IMG/VR virus record: IMGVR_UViG_3300045107_000189
Coordinates: 1-52,491 of that record
Direction: 5' to 3' (one strand)
Source: a virus
DNA: 52,491 nucleotides
Shown here piece after piece: positions 22,326 to 30,470 of the stretch (position 1 is its first letter; each line of letters begins with the position of its first letter). Position numbers and translations under genes: made by a program. The notes beneath the pieces were generated by a model that was given only the letters and a program-made list of their open reading frames with translations, ran no database searches and was not told where the DNA came from.

Positions 22326-23144
22326 CTACGCGGCCCTCGGCAGCGGCCGGTTGAGGTAGCCCATCGCGTCGCGCTTCGCCCAGCGCCAGTTGATCGGGAA
22401 CTCGCGATCGCGGATCTCAGCGCCTACCTCGTGGAACCGGAAGCGCTGGCGGTAGTGCGGGCGGCGCACGAACGCGATCACGCACCGAGGCGTCGACCAT
22501 CCCCACGCCGTGCGCACGCTCTCCCAGATGCCAGGGCGGAAGTTCTGTCCGGAGCGCCAGACGGCGAAGTAGAGCTTCCCCATCTTCGCGCGCGTGCCCT
22601 TGCGCAACTTCTTCCGCCCTTTCGTGCCCGAGTTGCCGATCGTCTGCTCGGACTTCCAGGTGTCGAAGTACGAGAGGATCTGGATCAGCTGGCCACGATT
22701 CATGTTCCCGTAGGCATCCAGCTGCATCGCTTCACCTGGCACGGCGTACAGGTGCTTCGGCATGATGCCGCGCTTCTGCAGCATGATCTCGAAGCCCTTC
22801 AGCTGACGCGCACCACCGTAGATCTGCGGCGCGAGGAACTTGATCGCAGGTAGCTTCCAGCGGCCCTTCATGCCGACGAAGACGTCGTCCTTGATGCCGA
22901 CCTCGCCGACGATCTGGCGACCCGGCTCACGGTACGTCGTGCGGCTCGGGTACTTGCCGTACAGCGAGTCGAGCGTCATGCGCGTCGGGCGATCGAAGAC
23001 GCGGACCATCTCCTTCTTCAGCCCGGATCGCATGTCGTCGACGGTCGCCTTCACGGCGGTCCACGCAGCGAAGCGCCCTTCCCGCTCGATCAGATCGATC
23101 TTGCGCACCGCCGCGCTGACATCGACGCGGATGGTCGCGACCAT
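22326..23144 (-). CDS. Phage virion-associated protein of unknown family (272 aa)
   Basis: ATG at 23144 overlaps the upstream stop (TGATG). The protein starts MVATIRVDVSAAVRKIDLIE, like the N-termini of phage tail completion (HK97 gp10/gpS type) proteins, and continues with E-V-G-I-K-D-D-V-F-V-G-M-K-G-R-W and aromatic basic segments (K-L-Y-F-A-V-W-R, R-P-H-Y-R-Q-R-F-R-F-H). It ends the row of virion-like genes upstream of HNH and terminase. A head/tail completion role is possible; I cannot name the family. Confidence 0.6.
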   Translation of the reverse strand: MVATIRVDVSAAVRKIDLIEREGRFAAWTAVKATVDDMRSGLKKEMVRVFDRPTRMTLDSLYGKYPSRTTYREPGRQIVGEVGIKDDVFVGMKGRWKLPAIKFLAPQIYGGARQLKGFEIMLQKRGIMPKHLYAVPGEAMQLDAYGNMNRGQLIQILSYFDTWKSEQTIGNSGTKGRKKLRKGTRAKMGKLYFAVWRSGQNFRPGIWESVRTAWGWSTPRCVIAFVRRPHYRQRFRFHEVGAEIRDREFPINWRWAKRDAMGYLNRPLPRAA

Positions 23145-23632
23145 CAGTCTATCACCGGGATCACGAGCTCGCCTTCCTTCTTCAGCCCGTTCGCCAGCGT
23201 CACTCGATTGCGCAGCGAGTAGCGCGTGCCTGGGGCGCCCCCGGCGACCGTGACGACCGCCAGCTGCGAGTTCAGGCTGGGGTTCGTGAGCGTCAGCCCC
23301 TCGTCCGCCTCCCACACCGAGTCCTGAACTGTGGTCTTCAGGCTCGCATTCGACACCGCGCGGCAGGTCCAGACGACGCTGCCATCGGCGACGGAGTTTC
23401 CGATCGTGCGGGGCCACACGCGCGGCTCGCGCGCGCTCGACTGGCCAGCGACCGCGCACTCGTACTCGAAGCCGTTCGGCTCGGTCGGCCGGATTCGCGC
23501 GCCGAGCGCATATGCCTGGTCGGGCTCCCACAGCCGCGCGAGCCAACGCGCCCAGTCGATCCCGTAGTCGAGCACGTCCCACGAGCGCTTCGTGGGCATC
23601 ACCTCGTACGGCCGGCCGATGTCGTCGCTCAC
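23144..23632 (-). CDS. Phage structural protein, unknown family (162 aa)
   Basis: GTG at 23632 overlaps the stop of the repeat-protein gene (GTGA). The product has W-E-P-D-Q-A-Y-A-L-G-A-R-I-R-P-T-E-P-N-G-F-E-Y, a carbohydrate-module-like W-x-P...Y-x-x-G pattern seen in many phage tail accessory proteins, then V-W-T-C-R-A-V-S-N and a beta-rich end (L-A-V-V-T-V-A-G-G). Likely a virion accessory protein working with the repeat protein next to it. Confidence 0.6.
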   Translation of the reverse strand: MSDDIGRPYEVMPTKRSWDVLDYGIDWARWLARLWEPDQAYALGARIRPTEPNGFEYECAVAGQSSAREPRVWPRTIGNSVADGSVVWTCRAVSNASLKTTVQDSVWEADEGLTLTNPSLNSQLAVVTVAGGAPGTRYSLRNRVTLANGLKKEGELVIPVID

Positions 23633-25581
23633 AGGCGCCTCGCGGTTCTGTTGCTGCTCGCGGCGATCGCCACGCGAGCTTCTCCGCCAGCGCGGAACAC
23701 GCGGCGCTCGGAACGCCACTCGACCACGAAGCGCGGCCTCGGCACCGTGCGGTCCGGGGGAATCAGCGTTGCCGGGCGCGCCGCCCAGGAGTACGCGGCC
23801 GCACCCGCGGAGATCCGTCGGCCCGCGCGAAGGCTGCGAGCCTGAGGCGCGTGCGCGTACGCGGCCGGGTCTATCCGCAGCGCGCGGCGCGCCCGCAGCT
23901 CCGCTCCAGCAGCGGTATGTGCGTATCCGACCCCGTCGGCCGCGAGCCTGCGGTTCGAACGCAGCACGGCGGGCGCCGGCGTGTGCCCATAGGGAGCGCC
24001 TTCGACGGCCAGGCGACGCTCGCCGCGCAGAGCGGCGGCGGACGCCTGATGCACATACGCCGCGACCTCGGCGACGACGGACCACGCGCCGCCCGGGGTC
24101 AGGCCTACGTCCTTCGCGTCGAACGCGTAGAGCACTGGGTCGAGGACCGCGCGCCGCGCGGCGCGCAGCGTCGCGGGCGCCGGCGCGTGCAGGTAGGCCG
24201 CCGGCGCGGCGATGATCGCGAACAGGCGACTCGCCGGTGCGACGGCCCACGAGTACGCCGGCGCTTCACACGTCAGCGAGTACGCGCCCGCCGTCGCCCC
24301 GGCGCCGCCGCCATGCCACCGCGCGAGCAGCGATCGGAACCCGAGAGCGGTGCCGCTGTAGCTGAGCGTCACCGCTGCGGGCGAGAACGCGTACGCAGCC
24401 GCGGCTGCGGTGAGCCGGCGGGCCGCCCGAAGCGTCGCCGGCGCTGGCGTGTGCGCGTACGACGGCGCTTCGGCGGTGACGGCGAACGAACGCGTCGCCG
24501 GCGCGACCGCCCACGCGTACGCGGCGGGCTCACAGCTCAGCGAGTACGCAGTCGGCGCCGCGCCGGCTCCACCGGCGTGCCACCGCGCGAGCAGCGACCG
24601 GAAGCCAAGAGCGGTGCCGCTGTAGTACAGCGTCGCCGCTGCAGGCGAGAACGCGTACGCGGCCGCTGCCGCCGTGAGCCGGCGGCCGGCCCGCAGGGTG
24701 GTCGCCGCCGGACCGTGCGCGTAGCTCGCGCCTTCCGCGGTGATCGCGAGGCTGCGCGTCGCGGGCGCGACCGTGAACGCGTAGGCCGCGGCCTCGGCGG
24801 CCAGGGAGAACGCCGCGCCGGCTGCCCCGGCACCGCCACCGTGCCAGCGTCCAAGGAGCGACCGGAAGCCGGCCACCGTGGCAGGCGTGTACGTGAGCGT
24901 CGCGTCCGAGACCGAGTACGCGTAGGCCGCCGCATCGGCTGCCAGGCGGCGCGACGCTCTGAGGGTCGCGTCAGCAGCACCATGCGCGAAGGCGGCCGAG
25001 CCGATGTCCAGCCGCCGTCCGGCACGCAGCGCCGCCGCCGAGGGCGTGTGGGTGTACGCGGGAGGATCAGCCGCGAGCCGCCGACCCGCGCGGAGCGTCG
25101 CCGCGCCGGGCGCGAACGCGTATGCCGCCGCGCCGGCTGGCATCGTCAGGGCACGCGAGCTCGGCGCCGGCGTGAACACGTAGGCGACCGTGTCGCACGA
25201 CAGCGTGAACGCCGCGGCCGTCGTGCCCGCACCGCCACCATGCCACCGTGCCAGCAGCGACCGGAAGCCGATCGGAGTCGCCGTGTACGTGAGCGTCGCT
25301 GCCTGGGGAGTCCAGGAGTAGGCGGGGGCATCAGCCGCCAGCCGGCGGACGGCGAGGAGCGAAGCAGCCGCCGGCGAGTGCGCGTAGCTGGGTGCCTGCG
25401 CCACGACGCGTCGCCCGGCACGCAACTGCGCCGCGGTGGCGGTCAGCGTATAGGACGCAGCCTCCGCGCTGATCGAGTAGGCCGCCGATGCCGATCCTGA
25501 ACCGCCGCCATGCCACCGCGCCAGAAGCGATCGGAAGCCGGCGACCGCAGCCGGGCTGCGAAGCAGCAGCAGCAGCGACAT
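23629..25581 (-). CDS. Large alanine-rich tandem-repeat protein, likely virion fibre component (650 aa)
   Basis: Nearly the whole protein is repeats of about 22 residues with the pattern A-x-Y-x-(H/F)-x-P-x-x-A-x-L-R-A-(G/A)-R-R-L, alternating with five copies of G-F-R-S-L-L-(A/G)-R-W-H-(G/A)-G-G. The latter are spaced 88, 88, 133 and 90 residues. The pattern suggests short beta strands stacked in a solenoid. There are no enzymatic motifs. Neighbours are other virion-like genes, and one unit also occurs in the 393-residue protein at 27482-28663. A role as fibre, head decoration or receptor-exposed rod is inference. Copy number could change by recombination. Confidence 0.7.
   Translation of the reverse strand: MSLLLLLRSPAAVAGFRSLLARWHGGGSGSASAAYSISAEAASYTLTATAAQLRAGRRVVAQAPSYAHSPAAASLLAVRRLAADAPAYSWTPQAATLTYTATPIGFRSLLARWHGGGAGTTAAAFTLSCDTVAYVFTPAPSSRALTMPAGAAAYAFAPGAATLRAGRRLAADPPAYTHTPSAAALRAGRRLDIGSAAFAHGAADATLRASRRLAADAAAYAYSVSDATLTYTPATVAGFRSLLGRWHGGGAGAAGAAFSLAAEAAAYAFTVAPATRSLAITAEGASYAHGPAATTLRAGRRLTAAAAAYAFSPAAATLYYSGTALGFRSLLARWHAGGAGAAPTAYSLSCEPAAYAWAVAPATRSFAVTAEAPSYAHTPAPATLRAARRLTAAAAAYAFSPAAVTLSYSGTALGFRSLLARWHGGGAGATAGAYSLTCEAPAYSWAVAPASRLFAIIAAPAAYLHAPAPATLRAARRAVLDPVLYAFDAKDVGLTPGGAWSVVAEVAAYVHQASAAALRGERRLAVEGAPYGHTPAPAVLRSNRRLAADGVGYAHTAAGAELRARRALRIDPAAYAHAPQARSLRAGRRISAGAAAYSWAARPATLIPPDRTVPRPRFVVEWRSERRVFRAGGEARVAIAASSNRTARRL
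24315..25512 (-). repeat. Five-copy DNA repeat inside the repeat-protein gene
   Basis: The segment encoding G-F-R-S-L-L-A-R-W-H-G-G-G recurs with similar DNA at about 24315, 24579, 24843, 25242 and 25512. Spacings are 264, 264, 399 and 270 bp. Between them lie shorter ~66-bp units. Spacing in multiples of three keeps the frame, and the larger third gap equals one unit plus two small repeats. Confidence 0.75.
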
Positions 25582-25587
25582 GTGGAA

Positions 25588-26217
25588 CTACTCGACGGTG
25601 AACACGAGAACGACGTTCACGTTGCCGATGTTAGAGTTCGTCGTCTGATCGACCTTCAGGCCCTCGCCCTCGCGCAGCACGAGCGGCTGACACTCGTTCA
25701 GGTTCCAGCCAGCGACGTGGTTGAGCTGCGACGCAAGTGCGGCGTACGCGTTCGTCTCTTCAGAGCTGCCGTTCACGTACAGCAGCGTCGCAGCGGTCGC
25801 CGCTCCCCCGGTGGGCTTCGTGCCGGCGGTGACCTGCGAAGGCAGTGCACTGTTCGCAGAGTCGAAAGTCGCGGGCGTGATGCCTGTGCCGCCGCTCCCG
25901 ACCGAGCTCGTACGGATGATCTCGTAGGTCTGGCCGACGCCGGACACCGCCGCGAGCGCCGGGATGATCAGAACCGCTTGGACCTTCAGGGTGACGCCCG
26001 AGCCGGGGGCGTTGAAGAGGTCGACGAGCGTCGTGCGAGCAGCGGCGACGTGCGCCGTGTTGCCCGTGGAAGCGACCCACGTCGGCTTCGTACGCTGGAT
26101 GTACCCGGACTCGTCGGCCGGGACGAAGAGCTGCAGCTTCTTCGACGCGACGAGGTGCGTGGCGACGCTCTCGCCAGCTCCCGGCGTGACCGCGATGCTG
26201 TCGTTCGCGCGCGGCAC
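25588..26217 (-). CDS. Virion-like protein (209 aa)
   Basis: The product is rich in T, A, G and V with a probable all-beta plan (H-L-V-A-S-K-K-L-Q-L-F-V-P-A-D-E-S-G-Y-I-Q, L-K-V-Q-A-V-L-I-I-P-A-L, N-I-G-N-V-N-V-V-L-V-F-T-V). It lacks a signal peptide and enzymatic motifs. Composition and the C-terminal strand-rich end resemble phage head fibre or tail accessory proteins. The stop lies 7 bp before the repeat-protein gene in the same transcript. Confidence 0.6.
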   Translation of the reverse strand: MPRANDSIAVTPGAGESVATHLVASKKLQLFVPADESGYIQRTKPTWVASTGNTAHVAAARTTLVDLFNAPGSGVTLKVQAVLIIPALAAVSGVGQTYEIIRTSSVGSGGTGITPATFDSANSALPSQVTAGTKPTGGAATAATLLYVNGSSEETNAYAALASQLNHVAGWNLNECQPLVLREGEGLKVDQTTNSNIGNVNVVLVFTVE

Positions 26218-26218
26218 G

Positions 26219-26752
26219 TCAGGTCACGCTCGTGACGGGCAGCGCGCCGCCGGTCGTGCCGACGTTCTTCGTGTACGCCGCCGTCGTGCCGTCCGGCTTG
26301 TACACCGTCTGGACGTTCCCCGCGATCGACCACTCCGTGTGGCACGGATCGGCGCGGAGGTACTCGGTGCCCGTGACCAGGCCGTGCGCGATGTGCGCCG
26401 GCGAGAACTGGATCACCGGGCCGCGGAACGGCAGCACGCCGGTGATGCGGCCCGAGATCCAGCCGAAGCCGGCGGCATTGTTGTTCGGGCCGCCGCCGCC
26501 GGATGCGGGCAGCTCGATCGTGTACATGCCGTCGCCCAGGTGCGCCCAGTCGTAGACGCCCGCCGTCGTCGGCACGATCGGCGTGGACGTGATCACGCCG
26601 GCGGGCGTGACGAAGTTCCAGCGCAGATCCATGCCGGCCGCGTTGTACGCGATCGCGTCCTCGACGGTCTTGAAGTCCGTGTCGTCGAGGAGCGGCAGGA
26701 GGTTCACGGGCAGCAGCACCGCCGTGTCGACCACCATGATGATGTCGGCCAT
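26219..26752 (-). CDS. Virion-like protein (177 aa)
   Basis: The sequence begins MADIIMVVDTAVLLPVNLLP, then D-D-T-D-F-K-T-V-E-D-A-I-A-Y-N, a pattern (L-L-D-x-x-D-F-K-T-x-E-x-x-V-x-Y-N-x-A-G-M-D-L-x-W-N-F-V) that recurs in phage structural genes near tails. A glycine-rich turn (A-S-G-G-G-G-P-N-N-N-A-A-G) and beta-rich C-terminus follow. Function unknown; position in the virion-like block suggests a fibre or baseplate part. It ends one base before the next gene's start codon. Confidence 0.6.
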   Translation of the reverse strand: MADIIMVVDTAVLLPVNLLPLLDDTDFKTVEDAIAYNAAGMDLRWNFVTPAGVITSTPIVPTTAGVYDWAHLGDGMYTIELPASGGGGPNNNAAGFGWISGRITGVLPFRGPVIQFSPAHIAHGLVTGTEYLRADPCHTEWSIAGNVQTVYKPDGTTAAYTKNVGTTGGALPVTSVT

Positions 26753-26763
26753 GAGATCTCCTG

Positions 26764-27450
26764 CTACTGCTGTGCGTAGGCGTAGGCGGGCTTGCCGCCA
26801 GGACCGCCGCCCGCGGCCGGAATGATCGCGAAGGACAGCACCGAACCGTTCACGCCGGTCGACCAGGACCAATCCGTCGAGGTGCTATCGGCGACGCCAA
26901 CCTTCTTCGCGATGCCAGCGCGCATCCCCGGCAGGTATCCATCTCTCTGATCGAGGATCGTGCCGCCGGGGAACGACAGGGTCTGCCCCGCGACGTTCAG
27001 CGCCGCGATCGAGATCACGAGGTCACCGAGGGCGCTGAGCGGCGACGCCGACATGGAAGTGAACGGACTTGGCGCGTTCGCGCCGCTTGCGGTGCGATTG
27101 AACGTCGTCGTGTCGCAGTCAACGACGCCTAGGACGTACAGCACGCCTTGCGTGAGTGAGCCGGTGCCCGCGGTGAGCTGGAATAAGACATCGCCTTCCT
27201 TCTGCGCTGGATTCAGCAGGCGGAGTGCTCGCACGCCGTTGCCGGTGTTCTGGCGCTGCAGAGGGTTGATCTGGGAGAACGCCTGATTGACCCCCGTCGG
27301 ATCGAACGCGGCGCCGAAGTCCCAACCGTTGTCCGAGTCGTCGAAGGCCGCGGCCGCGACGAGAGCGCTGTATCCCGTTGCGTTGATCGGAATCGCGTCG
27401 ATGCCGCCGTCGATCGCGAACGCGTTCAGATAAAAGGCGTCGAGCGCCAT
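26764..27450 (-). CDS. Virion-like protein (228 aa)
   Basis: The product MALDAFYLNAFAIDGGIDAI reads as an all-beta jelly-roll-like domain with T-G-Y-S-A-L-V-A-A-A-A-F-D-D-S-D-N-G-W-D-F and L-G-D-L-V-I-S-I-A-A-L-N-V-A-G. The end is glycine/proline-rich, closing in A-Y-A-Q-Q. This profile is seen in phage receptor-exposed proteins. No catalytic motif. Same strand and close spacing to its neighbours. Confidence 0.58.
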   Translation of the reverse strand: MALDAFYLNAFAIDGGIDAIPINATGYSALVAAAAFDDSDNGWDFGAAFDPTGVNQAFSQINPLQRQNTGNGVRALRLLNPAQKEGDVLFQLTAGTGSLTQGVLYVLGVVDCDTTTFNRTASGANAPSPFTSMSASPLSALGDLVISIAALNVAGQTLSFPGGTILDQRDGYLPGMRAGIAKKVGVADSTSTDWSWSTGVNGSVLSFAIIPAAGGGPGGKPAYAYAQQ

Positions 27451-27481
27451 TACGAGACCTCACGACCGGAGGATGTTCCGC

Positions 27482-28663
27482 TCACGCGTACTGCCCAATT
27501 CGGAGCGCCGTGAGATCCTCGCGCACATACTGCAGATACTTCCCTGACTTCGCGCCCGTGTAGATGCCGTCGCGTTTGAGGGCCGTGATCGAGTTCGGCG
27601 CGTGCGCCGTGAAGATCTGGAGCACTCGCCACGGACGAGTGGTCGTCGTGTGGCTTCGCTGGAACGACGACTCGGTCGTCAGGCACAGCCGTGTGTTCGA
27701 CACGTCGGCGTAGACCGACGCGAGGTAGCAGTAGAACGGGTCGGGATACTCCGCCGACGCGGACTCCGTGCCCGGCGCCTCGTCGAAAGCGATGATCCGC
27801 ATGTTCGGCGACTGCGTTTGCCACCGCAGCGAGAACGGCATCGCGAGACGCCCGTTCTGCGTGTGATGGAACTGCATCGTCACCCCGCCCGAGCCGGGGA
27901 TGTACTCGTACTCGTCATTGAGCCAGACGTTCTCGATCGGCGAGAACTGGATCGGTCCGGTCGGATCGGGCGCGCCGTATTGGCCTGGGTAGTAGACCTC
28001 AGGGCCGCTTGGCGTGACGTTCCTGTATCGCGGGTTCCCGCTTCCTGCCGCCCCTTCGTTCGGCTCGTTCCACCACGCGCCGCCGGTGTAGTAGGACCCT
28101 GTCGGCTCCCAGAGGCGCATGGCCTTGAAGTTCACGAGCCCGGATTTCCCGACGTAGCTCCATCCGTACATGCGCACAAACTGAACGAAGATCGGAGGGG
28201 TCCCCGAGGTTGCGACCGCTTCGCCGAGCCCGTTGGTCGAGGTCTCAAGCCATGCTTGGCGACCGACGCCAGGCGTGCGGAAGTCGTAGCGCAGTGCCTG
28301 CGAGATCCCGGCCAGGGCCGTCGGCGGCGCGACCAGCGAGCCATTCAGCGTCGAGTCCCAGGCGGTCTTGGTTCCCAGCGACGTCGGGTTCTTCTGGACG
28401 TTGAAGTCGGCCCAGTAGACCGGCTTCGCCGCGCCGTTCTTCGTCCCGAAGCGATTGGAGCCCGACGTGTCGGTGATCGTGACCGTGCCGTCGCCGTTGT
28501 CGACGTACGTGAAGCCGGCCTCCGGAACGAAGCCCTCCCCGCCCCCTCCTCCGCCGCCATTCTTCGTCAGGGTGGCTGACTGCGGCGCGTGGGTGTAGGA
28601 CGCTGGGCCCGCGGCGAGCTGCCGCGCATTCGACGGAAACCCGACACGAATCCCGCGGGCCAT
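27482..28663 (-). CDS. Putative tail spike / carbohydrate-binding virion protein (393 aa)
   Basis: The first ~45 residues contain one unit of the neighbouring repeat protein's motif (L-A-A-G-P-A-S-Y-T-H-A-P-Q-S-A-T-L) then a seven-glycine linker. The remaining ~340 residues are aromatic-rich and beta-like (W-A-D-F-N-V-Q-K-N-P-T, F-V-Q-F-V-R-M-Y-G-W-S-Y-V, M-Q-F-H-H-T-Q-N-G-R-L). They recall the concanavalin-like folds of polysaccharide lyases, but catalytic residues were not identified. A glycan-binding or depolymerase domain attached to the virion by the repeat motif is a plausible reading. Confidence 0.6.
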   Translation of the reverse strand: MARGIRVGFPSNARQLAAGPASYTHAPQSATLTKNGGGGGGGEGFVPEAGFTYVDNGDGTVTITDTSGSNRFGTKNGAAKPVYWADFNVQKNPTSLGTKTAWDSTLNGSLVAPPTALAGISQALRYDFRTPGVGRQAWLETSTNGLGEAVATSGTPPIFVQFVRMYGWSYVGKSGLVNFKAMRLWEPTGSYYTGGAWWNEPNEGAAGSGNPRYRNVTPSGPEVYYPGQYGAPDPTGPIQFSPIENVWLNDEYEYIPGSGGVTMQFHHTQNGRLAMPFSLRWQTQSPNMRIIAFDEAPGTESASAEYPDPFYCYLASVYADVSNTRLCLTTESSFQRSHTTTTRPWRVLQIFTAHAPNSITALKRDGIYTGAKSGKYLQYVREDLTALRIGQYA

Positions 28664-28670
28664 GGCTACC

Positions 28671-28988
28671 TCAGACGAGCGACTCGCGGGGCGGGATCTT
28701 CCCGAGCGCCCCGGCGATCTCCTTGATCTCCTTCTTCAGCGTGAGCCAGTTCGGCCCCCAGCCCTTCTCGATCGCGAGCGCGAGATCGAACTGCTTCTTG
28801 CGCAGCTCCTCGATCTGCTCGTTCACCTTCGCGAGCTCGTCCTCGAGCGGCTGCACCTGGCGGTACACCTCGTCGCGCAGGTCGCAGAGGGCGTAGTAGT
28901 GCTTCGCCTGCTCGTTGCGGTACGCGCGCTGACGTTCGACGGCGGCGTCGATCTGCTGCGCGATCGTCGGCGTGTTCTCATTGCTCAT
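28671..28988 (-). CDS. Coiled-coil protein (105 aa)
   Basis: Almost the full length is charged and helical (Q-Q-I-D-A-A-V-E-R-Q-R-A-Y-R-N-E-Q-A-K and E-D-E-L-A-K-V-N-E-Q-I-E-E-L-R-K-K-Q-F), with a W-G-P-N-W loop near residue 78. It precedes the spike-like gene by 7 bp. Such small coiled coils serve as trimerisation or assembly factors; function not recognised. Confidence 0.6.
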   Translation of the reverse strand: MSNENTPTIAQQIDAAVERQRAYRNEQAKHYYALCDLRDEVYRQVQPLEDELAKVNEQIEELRKKQFDLALAIEKGWGPNWLTLKKEIKEIAGALGKIPPRESLV

Positions 28989-29019
28989 GGGCGGTCCTCG
29001 AGAGGAGTTGCGGCGGCGA

Positions 29020-29448
29020 TCAGGTCAGCGTCCAGACGCTCGCGCCGTTGTCGATCGTGAACACCTCGGTGTCGGCGAGTGCTAGCGACGACCCGTAGTC
29101 CCACGCGCACACGAGCGGATCCACCACCGGCGTCGTCGGCGTGTCGTTGTACAGAGCGACCGTGCGGAACGGGTTCATGCCCGCGGCGGCGGTGAACACC
29201 TCGTCGGCGATCGCCAGCGAAGCGATACCGCCGGTCTCGGTGAGCGCGACCGAGTCGCACGCGAGCCCGCCGCCGGCGCCGCCCGTGTAGCCGCCGCCGC
29301 TCGCGATCTGCGAGATGTCAGCGAGCACGGCGTGCGCGGCGTTCGGCGCGACGTTCGAGAACGCGTACTTGAACGTGTGCGCGTGCCACTGGTGCGTACC
29401 GCGCGCGAGCTGCTCGACGTAGTCGTTGTACTTGACGGCTGCGACCAT
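29020..29448 (-). CDS. Virion-like protein (142 aa)
   Basis: The sequence MVAAVKYNDYVEQLARGTHQ followed by W-H-A-H-T-F-K-Y-A-F-S-N-V-A-P matches a widespread phage pattern (K-Y-N-x-F-V-E-x-L-A...D-T-F-K-x-x-L-x-N). These proteins occur next to head and tail genes. The rest is beta-like and glycine-rich (S-G-G-G-Y-T-G-G-A-G-G-G). Function unknown; likely a structural component. Confidence 0.65.
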   Translation of the reverse strand: MVAAVKYNDYVEQLARGTHQWHAHTFKYAFSNVAPNAAHAVLADISQIASGGGYTGGAGGGLACDSVALTETGGIASLAIADEVFTAAAGMNPFRTVALYNDTPTTPVVDPLVCAWDYGSSLALADTEVFTIDNGASVWTLT

Positions 29449-29472
29449 GGAGCGTCTCCGTGAGGATGAGGA

Positions 29473-29700
29473 TCAGCGCGCGCGGATCGCGTGCGGCAGG
29501 TGGATGAGGTCCTGCAGGCCCGCCGCCTGCAGTCGAACGCCGTGCGCCTGGACGACCGGCTTGCCCATGATCGGGTTGCCGTTGTCATCGACCCACGCGA
29601 CATCCAGGAACGTGCCGTCGTGCGCGCGGATCGAGAGGGCGTGCCCATTCGTGCGCACCTCCGCGACGGTCTTGCCGCGGAGGCGCATCGTCAGGTCCAT
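29473..29700 (-). CDS. Small phage protein (75 aa)
   Basis: ATG at 29700. The product MDLTMRLRGKTVAEVRTNGH has two repeated beta-like segments (L-S-I-R-A-H-D-G-T-F-L-D-V-A-W-V-D-D-N-G-N-P-I) and no membrane segment. It is the first gene of the leftward virion-like block and faces away from the PEP-CTERM gene across a 131-bp gap, which should hold both promoters or a terminator. Function unknown. Confidence 0.6.
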   Translation of the reverse strand: MDLTMRLRGKTVAEVRTNGHALSIRAHDGTFLDVAWVDDNGNPIMGKPVVQAHGVRLQAAGLQDLIHLPHAIRAR

Positions 29701-29831
29701 TCGGGATTTACCTGTGTCGGCGGGGTTTACAGCCCGCGGGACGAGTGCTGGTAAGTCTCTGAAGCGAAACGGTGCGCACGTTTCGTGCATGGGGACCGGC
29801 AAGAGCCGGAACACCGGCCAGGGAGGCCAAC
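29701..29831. promoter_or_regulatory. Divergent intergenic region before the PEP-CTERM moron, with inverted repeat
   Basis: GAAAC (29766-29770) and GTTTC (29780-29784) flank the perfect palindrome GTGCGCAC (29772-29779), making a near-symmetric 19-bp element about 50 bp before the PEP-CTERM start. A -35-like TTTACA lies at 29726-29731, but no good -10 is found 16-18 bp further. The palindrome is a candidate operator controlling the moron. Confidence 0.35.
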
Positions 29832-30470
29832 ATGCGTCGAGTCATCGTGGCAGCCGCGCTGCTGCTCGCCTGCGTGCCCGTGCAGGCCGCTCCGATCAAG
29901 TACGCGTTCTCCGGGGTGATCGACACCGGATCCGCCGCGTTCCTCACGTACCCCGATTCCTTCCCGCTCGCGCTTGGCGATCGCTTCGACGGGACCGTGA
30001 CCTACGACACCGAGAACGCCGGAGCGATTGGCGGCGTTACGTGGCTCTTCGCGGTCGGATTCGAGATCAGCGTTCCGGGCAAGCTGGCGGTATCGCAGTC
30101 GATCACCAGCGCGGCCACGACGTTCCGCTACGGGGTAGACGGAAACGAGGCGTCGATCTACACGAATGGCCCCACGCAGTCGAAGTTGCCAGATGGGTTC
30201 CTCGACGACGTGTACCTGACGTTCCGCCTGCCGAGCACGCACAGCGCCGGGCCGCTTCCAGATGATCCGATGCTCGATGCCATCGGCACTGGCCAGCTGC
30301 GGCTTTGGTTCCTGTCGATCGACATCCCGCCCTGCACCCCTGCATGCTCCGGCTACTCGTCGGTCTTCGGCACCGTCACGAGCGTCACGCGTGTTCCGGA
30401 GCCGGCGACGCTAAGCCTTCTCGCACTCGGGCTCGGCATCGTAGTACTACGTCGGCGCCGCGTTCGATGA
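29832..30470 (+). CDS. PEP-CTERM sorting domain protein, secreted (212 aa), moron
   Basis: ATG at 29832 follows GGGAGG by 5 nt. The protein has a Sec signal peptide (M-R-R-V-I-V-A-A-A-L-L-L-A-C-V-P-V-Q-A-A), a beta-rich domain (about 22-180, I-K-Y-A-F-S-G-V-I-D-T-G-S-A, F-D-G-T-V-T-Y-D-T) and a C-terminal PEP-CTERM tag: V-P-E-P near residues 188-191, hydrophobic L-S-L-L-A-L-G-L-G-I-V-V-L, then R-R-R-R. In exosortase bacteria this tag leads to processing and surface or matrix export. The gene lies against the flanking leftward operons, which marks an accessory (moron) gene expressed in the lysogen. The host must supply exosortase; none is encoded here. Confidence 0.88.
   Translation: MRRVIVAAALLLACVPVQAAPIKYAFSGVIDTGSAAFLTYPDSFPLALGDRFDGTVTYDTENAGAIGGVTWLFAVGFEISVPGKLAVSQSITSAATTFRYGVDGNEASIYTNGPTQSKLPDGFLDDVYLTFRLPSTHSAGPLPDDPMLDAIGTGQLRLWFLSIDIPPCTPACSGYSSVFGTVTSVTRVPEPATLSLLALGLGIVVLRRRRVR

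Noticed and set aside
29701-29831. Sigma-54 type promoter (GG-N10-GC) for the PEP-CTERM gene
   Set aside because: No TGGCAC-N5-TTGC-like element could be found in the gap.
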